DNA of 64,000 bases from Pelobates cultripes (GCA_933207985.1 OW240921.1:15624594-15688593), one strand, 5' to 3'; positions 1-13,137 are shown, counted from the stretch's first letter. The notes: generated from the letters alone by a model not told the origin. Program-made: numbers and translations.

Positions 1-3000
1 CGTGCCAGCACTCCAAATAGCCGAATATCTTCCAATTTGAAACCAAAGTCTGCAACCCAAGTGTGATACTCACCATTGTAGCATATAACCAAGTGTGGCA
101 CTTCCTTGTAAGCACTTTGCGCAGTTAGATGGAAAATGAGGTGCTTTACCAAACTGAACATTACAATGTTAAACAAATGATAAAGATTACGACCATGCAA
201 CGAATTAATATAACTAAAGTTTAAAATAATGTTTACTAAAGATAGCGCATATTGCACATTCCGAATGGCCAATTAAAGTAGGTGATTGCCATTATTCTGT
301 AAGGATGGAAGCTTTTGATCAATAATGGAAATTTAGTACCATCTTCACACTAGTGACAATGTTCCAAGCCACTTGTATAAAAAGAGTGATACTGTGAATG
401 CATGTTTTAAATCAGTCACTTACCTTTCAGATAGATTTTTATATATCTTATAAAACATGAGGTCCTTTTAGAACACAAAGTCCGTCAGTAGGTAGCAGTC
501 TGAATATCCATGTTATGGGGACACCTCGTACTGACACAATAAATTTATCCGTGTAACAGAAGCAAGGCTGGAACCAGACGGTGTCCGGCAGCTCTCTAGA
601 GAGAACTCATTTTCACTATAAGGTAAAGACATACGACTTTATATGGGATGCCATTATATAGTTCTAAACTGCTGAATATTGCACTGACGCAGCCATAGCA
701 CTAAAGCAGATCGGATGTGAAAGTGAACTATGCTGCCATTAACTGGCTTTTTAATAAACTGCACATGTTACAATGATTTTACTGCTATATACATCCACCA
801 TGAGGGGGGTATTAGTCTTTAGTTTTACTGAAATGGTATAGTTACCATAAAGTGATACATTGATACAGATACCTATATATACGTTGGGTTATGATAACAC
901 AGATATTCAGACTGCTAATTGTGGGGGGAGGGGACTTTGAATTTGTTTAATAAATGGCTGTATAACTTTTTGAACTGTTACTATTACTAATATTTACTTT
1001 AGACAGAATGTGTTCTGTTATTTTATGTTTTTATTTTTTTTCACACCGGTGGGGATGGAAATGCTTGAAGAAAATCATCAGTGCTGCCACCTTCCCAGCT
1101 GGAAGCTCCCTTTACTGAACTAGCCCAGCAGCCAATGAGTAGGCCATGTGCTGCAGGACTTAGCTGGCAGCCAATGAGCAGGCCATGGGCTGCAGGTCTT
1201 AGCTCAGGGGTGCTAATGAAAAGTTCTGTCTGAAAAGTTGGATATGACTAGGACCTAGTGGAATTCAGAAGAGTTGCCAAATTGCTTAACTATGTATCCT
1301 GGGAGGAAGATACTTTTGATACTACTCTTGCCAGCAATTTGCTATAGTGGTTATGGTGCTTACAGTTTCTTTTAAGTTTATTCTGATGAGGATTGGTTCA
1401 CAGGATTACAGAGTGCATTGGTTTCACCTTCACACTCTCCAACAGACTCTGAGCAATTTAATTTCATGCAAATTTGTTTAACTCCCACCATCCCCCCTGT
1501 GTTGTGCATGCAGCAATATGAAGGAATGTACAAGGTCGCATGCTCATTTGCAATAGTTTCCTAGCAGATGCCTCAGCTCATATGAGTTCCCAGAGCATCA
1601 TGGGTTGATGTAGCACAATACATGAACATCCTGTGGCGATAAGTGTGCGTTATAGTATTACTTACCTCTGTTGCAGTCATCAGTCCATAAATGTAACAAC
1701 AGTGATACTTAAGCGAGTGAGGATTTGAGGAGCTACTCCTTTCAGAGAAGTGGCCCTTATGTTTTAAAGATTACCCTAGTCTGTTTCAAGTGAACCCATC
1801 TCCACAGATCATGTGGATCACTGGCTCACATTGACGTAAGTATCAATATAAAAAAATAAAATATGCAGCCAAAATCGCCAGCAAGCATTTACATTAAAAT
1901 AGTTTTTTGTGCAGGTATCCCATGGACCCTTCCAGAGCCTGCAGAAGTCAAGGAACAGGTCGGAACAAATTTACAACTAGATAACAATGTGTATTTTAAA
2001 AGCACTGAAGATATATTACTGATAACTTCGGCAGAAAATAGTCATAAAACAGGTGTGTGAAAAGGGTCTTATTGCCCTATATGAAATAAACAGTGTTTTC
2101 TGCTTTTAGAAATATCAGACTTGACGGGTAATTTGAATTTGAGGGTTGTTAATTTGTCCCAAAGATCAATCAGTCAAAGACAGAAATGTGAAAATGATTA
2201 CGTGCATGATCTACTTATATGATATAGCGGAAATGCTGGGGATTAGAAAAGTATGGCTTCTCCAACCCAAGTTACAAACTGCCATTATGAAGATTTGTAT
2301 TAACTTAGTTGTATCAATTTGTGACATTTGTGAAATTTTGTGACATTGCTAAATGTTTATGTGTATGACATTTTCCACAATTTTAACTTCAAAACTGGAA
2401 TGTGCTTCTTGTATTATTTGACACATAACTGCCAAATTAGAGTGGAATCTTGGCATATGTGTCCCAACTGTCACAGTAAGTGTTTAATCTAATAAGTTTA
2501 GATGCACTAGTTACTTACAAGTTATTACATGAAGAAGTGTAATGTTTTTGTAAATTTGTTTTATATTTTATTAAAATTTAATGATGCATTATGTATAATA
2601 TAAATATATAATATATGTGAGTGCACTTATTGAGAAAAATGGAAATTACAGTTGAAAGGCCCTGTTCTGAATTCCAGTTTCTTTTTATGCCATCGGTATT
2701 ATTGGCTACAAATGTAACTACTGTAAATATATTAAGATCAAAATATATTTGAACATATTTTTTAAATATAGTATTTAAAAAAAAATCTATTTTATGTACT
2801 AATCCTGGTATATGTTTATCATTATATTGTGTACTGTTTAAGGTGCCATATTTCTCTTTTCTACAAGTTTGGATTCACATTTAATGTAAACAGCTGACTT
2901 AACCTTGTGACTGTGCAAGTTTTATTTTTCAAAACACATACTATGAATAAATACATATATACAAATGTGCTGTCTGGTTTTTATTAAGAAATATGGGTGT

Positions 3001-3053
3001 GTTTTTAAAAAAAAATATATATTTTCTTTAAGCAATTTTTTTTATTATTATTA
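1..3053. other. AT-rich non-coding DNA, no gene recognised
   Basis: No convincing exon, RNA gene or repeat boundary was seen. Open frames here are short and have the composition of random AT-rich DNA. A 39-bp stretch is tandemly doubled near 1128-1205 (AGCAGCCAATGAG...GCTGCAGG). The stretch is presumably intronic or downstream of the minus-strand IgLON gene. Confidence 0.5.
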
Positions 3054-3059
3054 TTAATT

Positions 3060-3341
3060 AAACTTGCTGCATAAGCCCATTCTTTCATTCCTCCACCCTA
3101 AACTACAATGTATCTGCTTTTGCTCCAAAAAATACTCATGTACATGATGTGACGGCTTATATTTTATATTTATAACTTTTTTGACATGCATTTTTCTGGA
3201 TTTTTTGTTGTTTTTGTTTTTCTGTCTCTCACGGTTAAAATACACCTACCATTACAATTATAGACTGATCATTTCTTTGTCAGTGGGAGAACGTACAAAA
3301 TCAGCAGGGGGTCAAATACCTTTTTCCCCTCACTGTATACA
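3060..3341 (-). mobile_element. Tc1/mariner-like transposon end (non-autonomous, truncated)
   Basis: On the minus strand the stretch begins TACAGTGAGGGGAAAAAGGT, then runs through TTGACCCCCTGCTGATTTTG and CCACTGACAAAGAAATGATC to AAAAATCCAGAAAAATGCATG. This is the widely shared terminal sequence of vertebrate Tc1-like elements. The outer edge meets TA at 3340-3341, as expected for TA-targeted insertion. No matching opposite terminus or transposase frame was found nearby, so this is one end only. Confidence 0.75.
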
Positions 3342-4629
3342 GTAAAAAGCTGCCTATTGAACTATAACACCCAGAAACCCTTGCTGTTCCCATAAAGCAA
3401 TGGTAATGGGATGCATTCAGCACTGTTAAAGGCAGCTAAATGAGCATCAATCCCTTCCTTGTTTGGTGAGAGCCCACCTGCAGATGCTGAAATGCTTAAA
3501 GACTTTAAGCAAATCTATAAATGTTGAACATGAGTAGCTTTTTAAAAAATTAATTTTATATATAGTTTCAATTGTTTTTGCAATATAATGTATTAGAATG
3601 ATAAAAGCAGGCCGTTTCTTTTAAAAATATTAATTTAAATTTCTGGGTTAAAAAAAGACTGGAAACTTTGGATCTATTTATTTACAGACGTCTTAGAGGG
3701 GGTGCGATATCATACAGTCCTATAGAACACCGGGACAATTTAAACTATCGTCTTTTTCTTTAACAGGAATGTACAAGGGACTGGTAATCAATCTACAGAT
3801 AGGGAAGCAGAAAGGCTGCATTATAATTAGAATAACGAAGGCATGGCTTTAATAGTCCAAGGACGTTGCACAATCAAATGGGTTTGTTTGTTTGTTTGTT
3901 TTTTGGTAAAGCAAGCTATATATTATTTTCAAGTTAAATACCCATGATATGGTTTGTTAATCCAGGGTAGAATCCAGTTCCTGCTTTATAACCAATGATT
4001 CATGCTTTATCGCAAAATTGAGACTGAGATATTTGGGTTTTTTCTTGCCTTCCTTGGGATCAACAGCAACAACTTGTGTAAAATGGACAAAAGTTTAAAA
4101 AATAAATCTAAATATCTGTTATTCTGCTAAACTTGCATGTTCCTCAGGTTATATGGCATCGTAAGGTCAACTACGTATCAGAAATCCCATATATTGTAAG
4201 ACCAAGTGTATACAGCAAATGAAAACTGAGCCAAGAGATGCCTGGTAGTCACGAATCGATTTTCACTTCTGTGATGTCACTGCAGAGTTATGAGTGGTCG
4301 TTTTTCTTTTTGGTCCAGTAGATGACCGAGGTTGTCAAAAGGGTCTTGTAGACCTCAAAGTGCTCCCTGCCACTTTTGATTAAAGCATCTTGGTAATGTT
4401 ATAGTGTTGGCGTTTTTCTTAAACACTCAACTGCTTTACATATAGATTACTGATTAATTGTTGGGCAAAGTGCCGACTGACCTCATCCACTAATGCACGG
4501 GCACTTGCTAGGAGCTAAGCTTTGTTCATTTATCTAGGGACAGTCTGACACTGTCTTACCTCATTTCTGAACCCTGGGACCAAAACCAACGAAGATCTCC
4601 CAGGAAAATTGTGTTTGCTACAATTCTTC
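3342..4629. other. non-coding DNA, nothing recognised
   Basis: Apart from a short GTTT tract near 3885-3902 and A/T runs, I see no coding signal or repeat boundary here. Confidence 0.4.
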
Positions 4630-4707
4630 TTAACCCCTTAAGGACACATGACATGTGACATGTCATGATTCCCTTTTATTCCAGAAGTTTGGTCCTTAAG
4701 GGGTTAA
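4630..4707. mobile_element. TTAA-flanked hairpin MITE
   Basis: The ends TTAACCCCTTAAGGACAC and GTCCTTAAGGGGTTAA are inverted copies with a TTAA at each outer edge. The inside includes the small palindrome ACATGACATGTGACATGTCATG. The element is about 74 bp and non-coding. TTAA flanks fit a piggyBac- or Kolobok-type parent. Confidence 0.8.
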
Positions 4708-4966
4708 CAAGATGAAACTTAGAATTACAGATTTTCACAAAGAGTCAGAAGCAATTCTCCTGATTAATAAGCTCTGCCTTAATACTTCATTTTTTGAGTA
4801 ATCTCTCTCCATTTATGACCTTGGAGCCTCTTAGCTATTCTGATTTTTAACATAAGCACTGTTACAATGAATAACTAACAGAACAGGGATTTTAGGTATA
4901 TGGGGAAATGTATGGTCACGCATCTCCTGTACACAGCATGTCCTAGTATACATTTCAAATACAGCA

Positions 4967-4971
<5 letters not shown>

Positions 4972-5012
<41 letters not shown>
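4972..5012. repeat. (AT)n microsatellite
   Basis: About 20 uninterrupted AT dinucleotides, followed by a short ACAC tract. The short open frames across it on both strands are artefacts. Confidence 0.95.
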
Positions 5013-5022
<10 letters not shown>

Positions 5023-5227
5023 TCTATACTACAGCACACATATCATATACATCTATCTATCTCACATACAGAACACATGTAATATCACACAGCACCGAGC
5101 TCACATACAGGATGTACAAACCGAACACTCCCAATACACACAGAGCACCCATAACAGCATAAATAGCCTTATAGAAAATTTACTTTGCATAAAGCACCAA
5201 CACAGTTTAAATAATGTGTATGCATAC

Positions 5228-5609
5228 TAGACATGCAATTAGTTTCGTTCCGAATTAAAATTTAGACAAATTTTGGCAATTCGGACACTCGGCTGCTTCC
5301 AAATATCTGAACTCCCGAATTTAGTAAGTGCTGAACCGAACCGAATTGCCAAATTTCGGAAGTGCTGAAGTGCTTTGGATTTCTGAAAAGTGGCAAAACA
5401 GGAGAGGGAGATAAAATTAAGGGAAGGATTACAGGTATCTAACCCTAACCCAACCTTCCTCTATGCCTAATCCTACTCCTAGGGTTAGGGTTAGAGGAAG
5501 GTTGGGGTAAGGGTTAGGGGTAGGGTTAGGGTTAGGGAATTGCCGAAGTCCCGAATTTCGGAAGTGCCGAACCAAACCGTTTTTTTTTATTTGCCTATGC
5601 ACAGCCCTA
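5228..5609. mobile_element. hAT-like non-autonomous element with telomere-like inner repeats
   Basis: An exact 8-bp direct repeat, ATGCATAC, flanks the element at 5220-5227 and 5610-5617. The ends start TAGACATGC and finish GCACAGCCCTA, an imperfect inverted pair. Long inner inverted arms carry CCGAATT and GGAAGTGC motifs. The centre (about 5440-5537) has CTAACCCTAACCC then TAGGGTTAGGGTTAG, so it is a hairpin of telomere-like repeats. No coding frame is present. Confidence 0.75.
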
Positions 5610-5612
5610 ATG

Positions 5613-5955
5613 CATACTTGTCAAATGTCACAGTTTAGGAAGGACAGTCCCTATTTTAGTCCCAAATTCCTCTGTCCCTTTTTTCTATCCTAATGTCCCT
5701 TTTTTCTAGGAGCTTCGTATTGTTGGTGTGTCTGAGTGTATAACAAAGCTCCACAGCATTGGTACTCCCAGTAATGTGTCTTTAAAACACAATAAATGTG
5801 TTTTGAAATCTGATACATTGTTATTGTTCTAAATTACCTATTAGTTGTATAAATTATTAGTAAGTCACCTAAATCTCTCAGAACAGCCTGCGCCTGGTCA
5901 CACCCTCAAATTAAAATGTCCCTCTTTCTCCATGGGAAATGTTGGGAAGTACGTA
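5613..5955 (-). mobile_element. Unexpanded copy of the 48-bp-unit transposon
   Basis: Read on the minus strand it has the same order of segments as the copy at 38455: a GGGAAATGTTGGG end, an AGTTTAAAGACACATTACTG analogue, roughly one repeat unit ending in a TATACACTCAGACAC-like string, then GGGACAGAGGAATTTGGG and a terminal CAAGTATGC. It has only about one unit instead of dozens. It abuts the hAT element on its left, whose 8-bp duplication overlaps its terminal CATAC. Confidence 0.65.
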
Positions 5956-6214
5956 AAATGCTATTTCTTTTACCTCAGTTGATGTGAATATCAGAATAGC
6001 CCATTTAAGTTTTTTTTATGTATTTAGTATTTATAAAATAAGCGTTACTCAGAAATATATATAGAGAGTGCTTTTTCATGCTCTACACTGACAGTAGTGA
6101 CAGGGCCAATCATGTTGTACCTTTGCACTCAGGGCTTATTGACAAAGATCATGAGGTTATGACATCATATCCTACTTGTATTTTCCATTAACAGACTTAA
6201 TATAGGCGTAAGAG

Positions 6215-6925
6215 ACTCTGTGTCAGAAGAGTCATAGGCTGCAGTCCCAGAGCCCCTCGGTGTCAGGAGAGTCACAGACTGCAGTCCTAGGGTCCCTCGG
6301 TGGCTGGAGAGTCACAGGCTGCAGTCCCAGGGTCCCTCGGTGTCAGGGGAGTCACAGGCTGCAGTCCCAGAGCCCCTCGGTGTCAGGAGAGTCACAGACT
6401 GCAGTCCCAGAGCCCCTCGGTGTCAGGAGAGTCACAGACTGCAGTCCTAGGGTCCCTCGGTGGCTGGAGAGTCACAGGCTGCAGTCCCAGGGTCCCTCGG
6501 TGTCAGGGGAGTCACAGGCTGCAGTCCCAGAGCCCCTCGGTGTCAGGAGAGTCACAGACTGCAGTCCCAGGGTACCTCGGTGTCTGGAGAGTCACAGGCT
6601 GCAGTCCCAGAGCCCCTCAGTGTCAGGAGAGTCACAGACTGCAGTCCCAGAGCCCCTCGGTGTCAGGGGAGTCACAGGCTGCAGTCCCAGGGTCCCTCGG
6701 TGTCTGGAGAGTCACAGACTGCAGTCCCAGGGTCCCTCGGTGTCAGGGGAGTCACAGGCTGCAGTCCCACAGCCCCTCGGTGTCAGGAGAGTCACAGACT
6801 GCAGTCCCAGGGTCCCTCGGTGTCTGGAGAGTCACAGGCTGCAGTCCCAGGGTTCCTCGGTGTCAGGGGAGTCACAGGCTGCAGTCACAGAGTCTCTTAA
6901 TGTTGGGGAGTCACAGGCTGCTGTT
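6215..6925. repeat. 40-bp minisatellite, about 17-18 copies
   Basis: The unit runs AGTCACAGGCTGCAGTCCCA then GGGTCCCTCGGTGTCAGGGG, with variants AGAGCCC for AGGGTCC and GGCTGGAG for GTCAGGGG. The period of 40 is not a multiple of 3 and the unit lacks stops, so all three forward frames stay open (up to 272 codons). This is not a gene. Confidence 0.93.
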
Positions 6926-7916
6926 TTCAGACAATATGCAGTGCTTGGCTGGCTCTCCAATTTAATGCAGAAAAATGAAAAGCCTAACCCAGCCATAGAT
7001 AAGGAACTGTACTATGGCATCATGGGTAGGCAACCTTCCGCACTCCAGCGCAGCGGTTGTGTTCTATATCTACCCTAACGCTCTTTCAGCCTCTTTCCAA
7101 GATCTGGAGTGCCGAAGGTTGCCTAACCCTGTTATAGGCCGAGCATCTGACAAAAGCTGGTACTTCTTATAAAGATACTGGCAAAACTGCAGAATAAGAT
7201 ATCTCTTAAATGAATTAATGAAACACACCAAAAACTCTGCAACTGCACAATAAGTGAACATAATACGACACAATACCAGGAAAATTCTCACAGCAGCAAT
7301 CCGTTCAACCTGCGCTCTTCTAAACCCAAATACTGCTCTTTATGTGTGGCCCAAAAGGAGCAGGAAAGACTCCGATTACGGCAGCTTTGCCCCATGTGTT
7401 TAATTTATTGTGTCCCCTATGTTTGGGGGTGGGGAGAGGAGCGCGAGTGATGTAACTTGAACCGATGCAAACAATAGTCTCTGCTGTGTAACAAACCAGG
7501 ACAGCGGTGGTTATAAAATATTTAATTTCAGGCGGAAATAAACGAGAGTCCGAGTAAATACGCCTGTTCTCCGCGAGCCACTTTATTAAGCATTGATGAC
7601 AGGCTGTAAATAATAATGGAATGTGCTAACTGTACTTTTGGCTTCCATCTGCTAATTTCTAATAAATAGCGCTGGCTGCAGCGTTGGAAGAAGAGCGAGC
7701 CCTGGCAGTTTAATAGGCAGTCGAGGAAATGCAAAATATAAATCTGTCAGTTTTCCTGCCCCACTAATAACGCGCAGCGTGCAGTCCATAAACCTCCTGT
7801 GTCATATGCAGCCATCTCTCAAATATCCCAGCAATCACTGGGGCAAACTCAGAGCCTCTCACTAAGCTCTGCCATACATCACCGGATCTTGCTCTCAAAC
7901 ACGTCTTCCTGCATCG
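6926..7916. other. non-coding DNA between two minisatellites
   Basis: The sequence is unique-looking, with no repeat boundary or recognisable exon. GATCTGGAGTGCCGAAGGTTGCCTA near 7102 is roughly complementary to TAGGCAACCTTCCGCACTCCAGC near 7027, so it may be part of an old inverted repeat. Confidence 0.35.
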
Positions 7917-10556
7917 CTATGCACACACAGCTATCTGCTCTATATAACCAACACACACAGCTATCTGCTCTATGTAACCAACACACACAGCTATCTGCTC
8001 TATGTAACAAACACACACAGCTATCTGCTCTATATAACCAACACACACAGCTATCTGCTCTATGTAACCAACACACACAGCTATCTGCTCTATGTAACAA
8101 ACACACACAGCTATCTGCTCTATATAACAAACACACACAGCTAACTCCTCTATATAACAAACACACACAGCTATCTGCTCTATATAACAAACACACACAG
8201 CTATCTGTGCTATATAACACACAGCTATCTGCTCTATGTAACAAACACACACAGCTATCTGTGCTATAGAACACACACAGCTATCTTCTCTATATAACAA
8301 CACACACAGCTATCTTCTCTATATAACAACACACACAGCTATCTCCTCTATATAACAACACTGCTCTATATAACAACACACACAGCTATCTCCTCTATAT
8401 AACAACACACAGCTATCTCCTCTATATAACAACACACACAGCTATCTGCTCTACATAACAACACACACAGATATCTGCTCTATATAACAACACACACAGC
8501 TATCTCCTCTATATAACAACACTGATCTATATAGCAACACACATAGCTATCTCCTCTATAGAACAACGCACAACTATCTGCTCTATATAACAACACACAG
8601 CTATCTCCTCTATATAACAACACACACAGCTATCTGCTCTATATAACAACACACATAGATATCTGCTCTATATAACACACAGTTATCTCCTCTATATAAC
8701 AACACACACAGCTATCAGCTCTATGTAACAAACACACACAGCTATCTCCTCTATAGAACACACACAGCTATCTGCTCTACATTACAAACACACAGCTATC
8801 TCCTCTATAGAACAACACACACAGCTATCTCCTCCATATAAGAACACGCAGCTATCTGCTCTATATATATAATAACTCACATACAGCTATCTCTTCCATT
8901 TAACAACTCACACAGCTATCTTCACTATTTAACTACGCACCCAGCTATCTCCTCTATTTAATAACACACATAGCTATCTTCTCTTTATAGTAACACAAAT
9001 TATTATGTTTACACAACACATACTGTTGTCTTGTCTATACAAAACACACAGCAATCTCTGTAAAGTAACATAACTATGTAAAGTGCATTCATAGCATTTG
9101 TCTTTAAACAATCCGACTGCCTACTCTATATAGCACACAGATAACCTCTATCATCTCTATATAACACACACATCTATAGTTTCAATATAATAACACACAA
9201 GCTATCAACTCTATATAACATACACAGCTACCTTCTCCATATAACACACAAGCTATCATCTCTATATAACATACACAGTTACCTTCTCCATATAACACAC
9301 AAACTATCATCTCTATATAACATACACAGTTACCTTCTCCATATAACATACAGTTACCTTCTCCATATAACACACACGCTATCATCTCTATATAACATAC
9401 ACAGTTACCTTCTCCATATAACACACAAACTATCATCTCTATATAACATACAGTTACCTTCTCCATATAACACACAAGCTATCATCTCTATATAACATGC
9501 ACAGTTACCTTCTCCATATAACATACAGTTACCTTTCTCCATATAACATACAGTTACCTTCTCCAAATAACACACAAGCTATCATCTCTATATAACACAC
9601 ACAGCTACCTTCTCCATATAACACACAAGCTATCATCTCTATATAACATACACAGTTACCTTCTCCATATAACACACAAGCTATCATCTCTATATAACAT
9701 ACACAGTTACCTTCTCCATATAACACACACGCTATCATCTCTATATAACATACAGTTACCTTCTCCATATAACACACACGCTATCATCTCTATATAACAT
9801 ACACAGTTACCTTCTCCATATAACACACAAACTATCATCTCTATATAACATACAGTTACCTTCTCCATATAACACACAAGCTATCATCTCTATATAACAT
9901 GCACAGTTACCTTCTCCATATAACACACAAGCTATCATCTCTATATAACATACACAGTTACCTTCTCCATATAACATACAGTTACCTTCTCCATATAACA
10001 CACAAGCTATCATCTCTATATAACATACACAGTTACCTTCTCCATATAACACACAAGCTATCATCTCTATATAACATACACAGTTACCTTCTCCATATAA
10101 CATACAGTTACCTTCTCCATATAACACACAAGCTATCATCTCTATATAACATACACAGTTACCTTCTCCATATAACACACAAGCTATCATCTCTATATAA
10201 CATACACAGTTATCTTGTCCATAAAATAACACACGCTATCATCTCTATATAACACACACAGCTAGCGTCTCCGTATAATAACACACAAGCTATCATCTCT
10301 ATATAACATACACAGTTACCTTCTCCATATAACATACAGTTACCTTCTCCATATAACACACAAGCTATCATCTCTATATAACATACACAGTTACCTTCTC
10401 CATATAACACACAAGCTATCATCTCTATATAACATACACAGTTATCTTGTCCATAAAATAACACACGCTATCATCTCTATATAACACACACAGCTAGCGT
10501 CTCCGTATAATAACACACAAGCTATCATCTCTATATAACACACACAGTTACCTAGT
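7917..10556. repeat. Large ACACAGCTATC minisatellite (2.6 kb)
   Basis: From 7917 to about 9000 the basic unit is about 30 bp, ACACACAGCTATCTGCTCTA plus TATAACAA, with variants. After a degenerate stretch (9000-9190) a related higher-order unit of about 49 bp alternates AAGCTATCATCTCTATATAA with ACAGTTACCTTCTCCATATA. A block of about 250 bp near 10205-10260 recurs at 10437-10490. Stop-free frames on either strand produce apparent proteins such as CYIEMIACVLYGEG repeats; these are artefacts. Confidence 0.93.
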
Positions 10557-10993
10557 GACACACAGTGATATCTCAACCTTTCTCAATGTATCAATTTTGA
10601 CACAGAAAGAGAATATTTATATCCTCTACCCAATTGGTACATGTGTGAACCTTACAAGAGAAAGGATTCCAGGGGGAAACAACACCCTTGGAGTCACAGG
10701 TAGGAAGTCCCTCAAAAGTCCACATATGTGTAGTTAAAACATAACTTTTATTGACCACTATAAATAAAATTATAAATAATGAAAGAACCAAAAAATAAAA
10801 TGAATACAGACAGGAAATATAATAATGAAAAAAATCACTTATACATAGGAGAGTTTACAGTAGACATAATCGGAACATATTTCCTCACCATGACAGGAAA
10901 TTACCTATTGATAAAAAGAATGATAGAGGCTACTTAATGGTCCAGTGTATTTTTTATTTTGTTTTCAAATACTGCTGGCAGAGTGTGTCTAAT
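10557..10993. other. non-coding DNA, nothing recognised
   Basis: Short A/T-rich unique stretch with no exon or repeat signature. Confidence 0.35.
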
Positions 10994-11535
10994 TTAAAGG
11001 GGCACTAAGTTCAGATCGACTGCAGCTTAATGTAATTCTGGTGAGTATTGTAAGTCCCTGCAGGCTTTTTGCTGTAAACACTGCCTTTTCAGAGAAAAGG
11101 CAGTATTTACATTGCTCCCTAGGGACACCTCCACTTTCCACTACTCAGATGGCTGCTAGAGGTGCTTCCTTGGGCTGTGCTGCTCAGTATGACTGACATT
11201 CAGTGTCTCCACCCTCTGCATGGAGATACTGAACTTTCCCCATAGAGATGCATTGATTCAATTCATCTCTATGAGGAGATGCTGTTTGGCCAGGGCTGTG
11301 TTTGGCCAAAATCATCAGAATTGACAATCTCAGCCAATCCAATGCTTTTTGGTTGAGATTGTCAGTTTTAATGATGTCACTCATGTAGGCTGATCAGGGG
11401 TGGGGCCAGCAGTGGCAGACCTATGCTGCACTGGAAAAAAAGATACATTTTCCACTTTTTAAGCTGAGGGCTGGAGAGGGTGGCTAACATGTTGTTTTTT
11501 TTTAACACTATAATGTCAGGAAAATGTCATACTAG
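10994..11535. mobile_element. TTAA MITE, degraded copy
   Basis: It starts TTAAAGGGGCACTAAGTTCAG and continues with GTAAACACTGCCTTTTCAGAG, CTAGGGACACCTCCAC, CTCTATGAGGAGATGCTG and AGCCAATCCAATGC, and it ends near CACTATAATGTCAGG. The same internal order is seen in the better-kept copies at 36307 and 45061. The right terminus is diverged. Confidence 0.75.
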
Positions 11536-12796
11536 GTTCTTAGTCATAGACTTGAAAATTTAACATTATTTTTACCTATGGTTTTTCATGTAACTCCCCC
11601 TATGGGAATAGAAAGAAAGTGTCACTGGAAAGGGGGATCGGAGTCAGGATAAGCCCTATGTAGTAGATTTGGAGTCCTAACTTTCTTATTTATTTATTGG
11701 TAATCCACAATGTTAAAGAGTTATGAAAAATAGCAACTTTTTAGAATTCTCCAATATGGTTATTTTGGCCCAAAATGTGCAATTTCCACTCTTTTTTGAA
11801 GTGTCATCTCCCTTCCCCTCAACCCTCATCCATTTCATGTTATCTGCAGCTTTCAGATGGTAAATCCCCTTATAGCATGACATTCCTGGTATATTATCTA
11901 GCACAAAGGGTTAATACATCTAGCACAATTAGCTGAGCCCAATACGTAACAATCTATTATTGGATTAACAAACCTACCTACGTTTCTTTTTGTTTGTTTG
12001 TTCCCATTTTGTATTTTTTCTTGTAATCATAGGTTAATTTATATCTTGAAACCTTTAAATATCCTACTTATGGCAGAAAACTAAAAACTTACCTTTTTCC
12101 TTCTCAATGGTGGAGACCCAGTAAGATTTTTTAACATTGGTCGCAAGGATGATGAACAGAAATGACTACACTTTTATGGAACAATCATTTACACACAGAA
12201 AAGGCTTAAAGTGACAAATACCATACAATCTAGTGTATAGGTAACATTAGATGCTCCAGCTCACAAATTGTTAACGTAAAACACTTTCATGACTACAGAA
12301 CTTTTGCAAACGCTACATGAAATTGTACTTAGCAAGTCCAAAATAAGATTCAAGACACAGATATTCACATGCCCAGGAGGGCTAAACTTCTCCAGGTATT
12401 TGTCATACACTGTATATGCTCTAATTCAGAAAATCCCCAGAGAAGTACCAATCAGGCAGCTATTAATGTGGATCCACTTTTGGAGAACTTTCATTGCCTC
12501 AACTAAAGCTTTTACAGAGACGTTACATTATTTATATCATTAATAAAGTAATGGGTTTTACTTAACACCTGGAAAGCAGAACATTTCAGTGGTAACAAGG
12601 GATACGTTACGTTCTGTGATGGAAACTATGCATATTTTGTTGGCAAATCATTATTCAGTTAGGGATTACGGCAGATTACTTGTACTTTGTGATGTTTATA
12701 GTTTATTCTGAGTAGAATCTTTTTACTTGTGAATTAATATTCATGTATGCTGCATAGATCCTTGGCTGGTCCTGTTTATTGGAGATTTTGTTCACC
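11536..12796. other. non-coding DNA, nothing recognised
   Basis: No splice-framed coding segment or repeat boundary seen. The small open frames look random. Confidence 0.35.
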
Positions 12797-13137
12797 TTTA
12801 CATTAATTTGTGGTCAGGGACAATAAGCCGAGTTATAGTAGTGGTAGTACAAGTCGGTTGTGGTGTGCCGAAACCCACGTTCGGCTAGGCCTGTAAAAGA
12901 GGGCCCACTAAGTGAATGCTTAATAAAGGGAACAGGGGGTCGGCTGAACCAGGAAGTCTCAGCCCAGAGAAAGGGAAGGCCTGTGAATTTATAGGCCGGA
13001 CAAACCCCTCCCACAACTACAGGCTCGGCCTTTACATTTGAGGTCGGGGACAATAAGCCAAGTTATAGTAGTGGTAGTACAAGTCAGTTGTGGTGTGCTG
13101 AAACCGATGTTCGGGTAGGCCTGTAAAAGAGGGCTAA
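12797..13137. repeat. Direct duplication of ~107 bp around a 126-bp spacer
   Basis: 12797-12904 and 13031-13137 are near-identical direct repeats (GGGACAATAAGCC, AGTTATAGTAGTGGTAGTAC, GTAGGCCTGTAAAAGAGGGC). The spacer holds GGGTCGGCTGAACCAGGAAG and GGCCGGACAAACCCC. The layout could be a tandem terminal fragment of a retroelement or a local duplication; I could not name it. Confidence 0.7.

Noticed and set aside
5440..5537. Interstitial telomere from a chromosome fusion
   Set aside because: Order is CCCTAA then TTAGGG, opposite to a fusion junction, and it sits inside a bounded hAT element.
6260..7078. 272-codon open frame
   Set aside because: Product of a 40-bp minisatellite open in all three forward frames.
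7917..10556. CRISPR-like regularly spaced repeats
   Set aside because: No unique spacers, a eukaryotic setting, and units tandem and degenerate.
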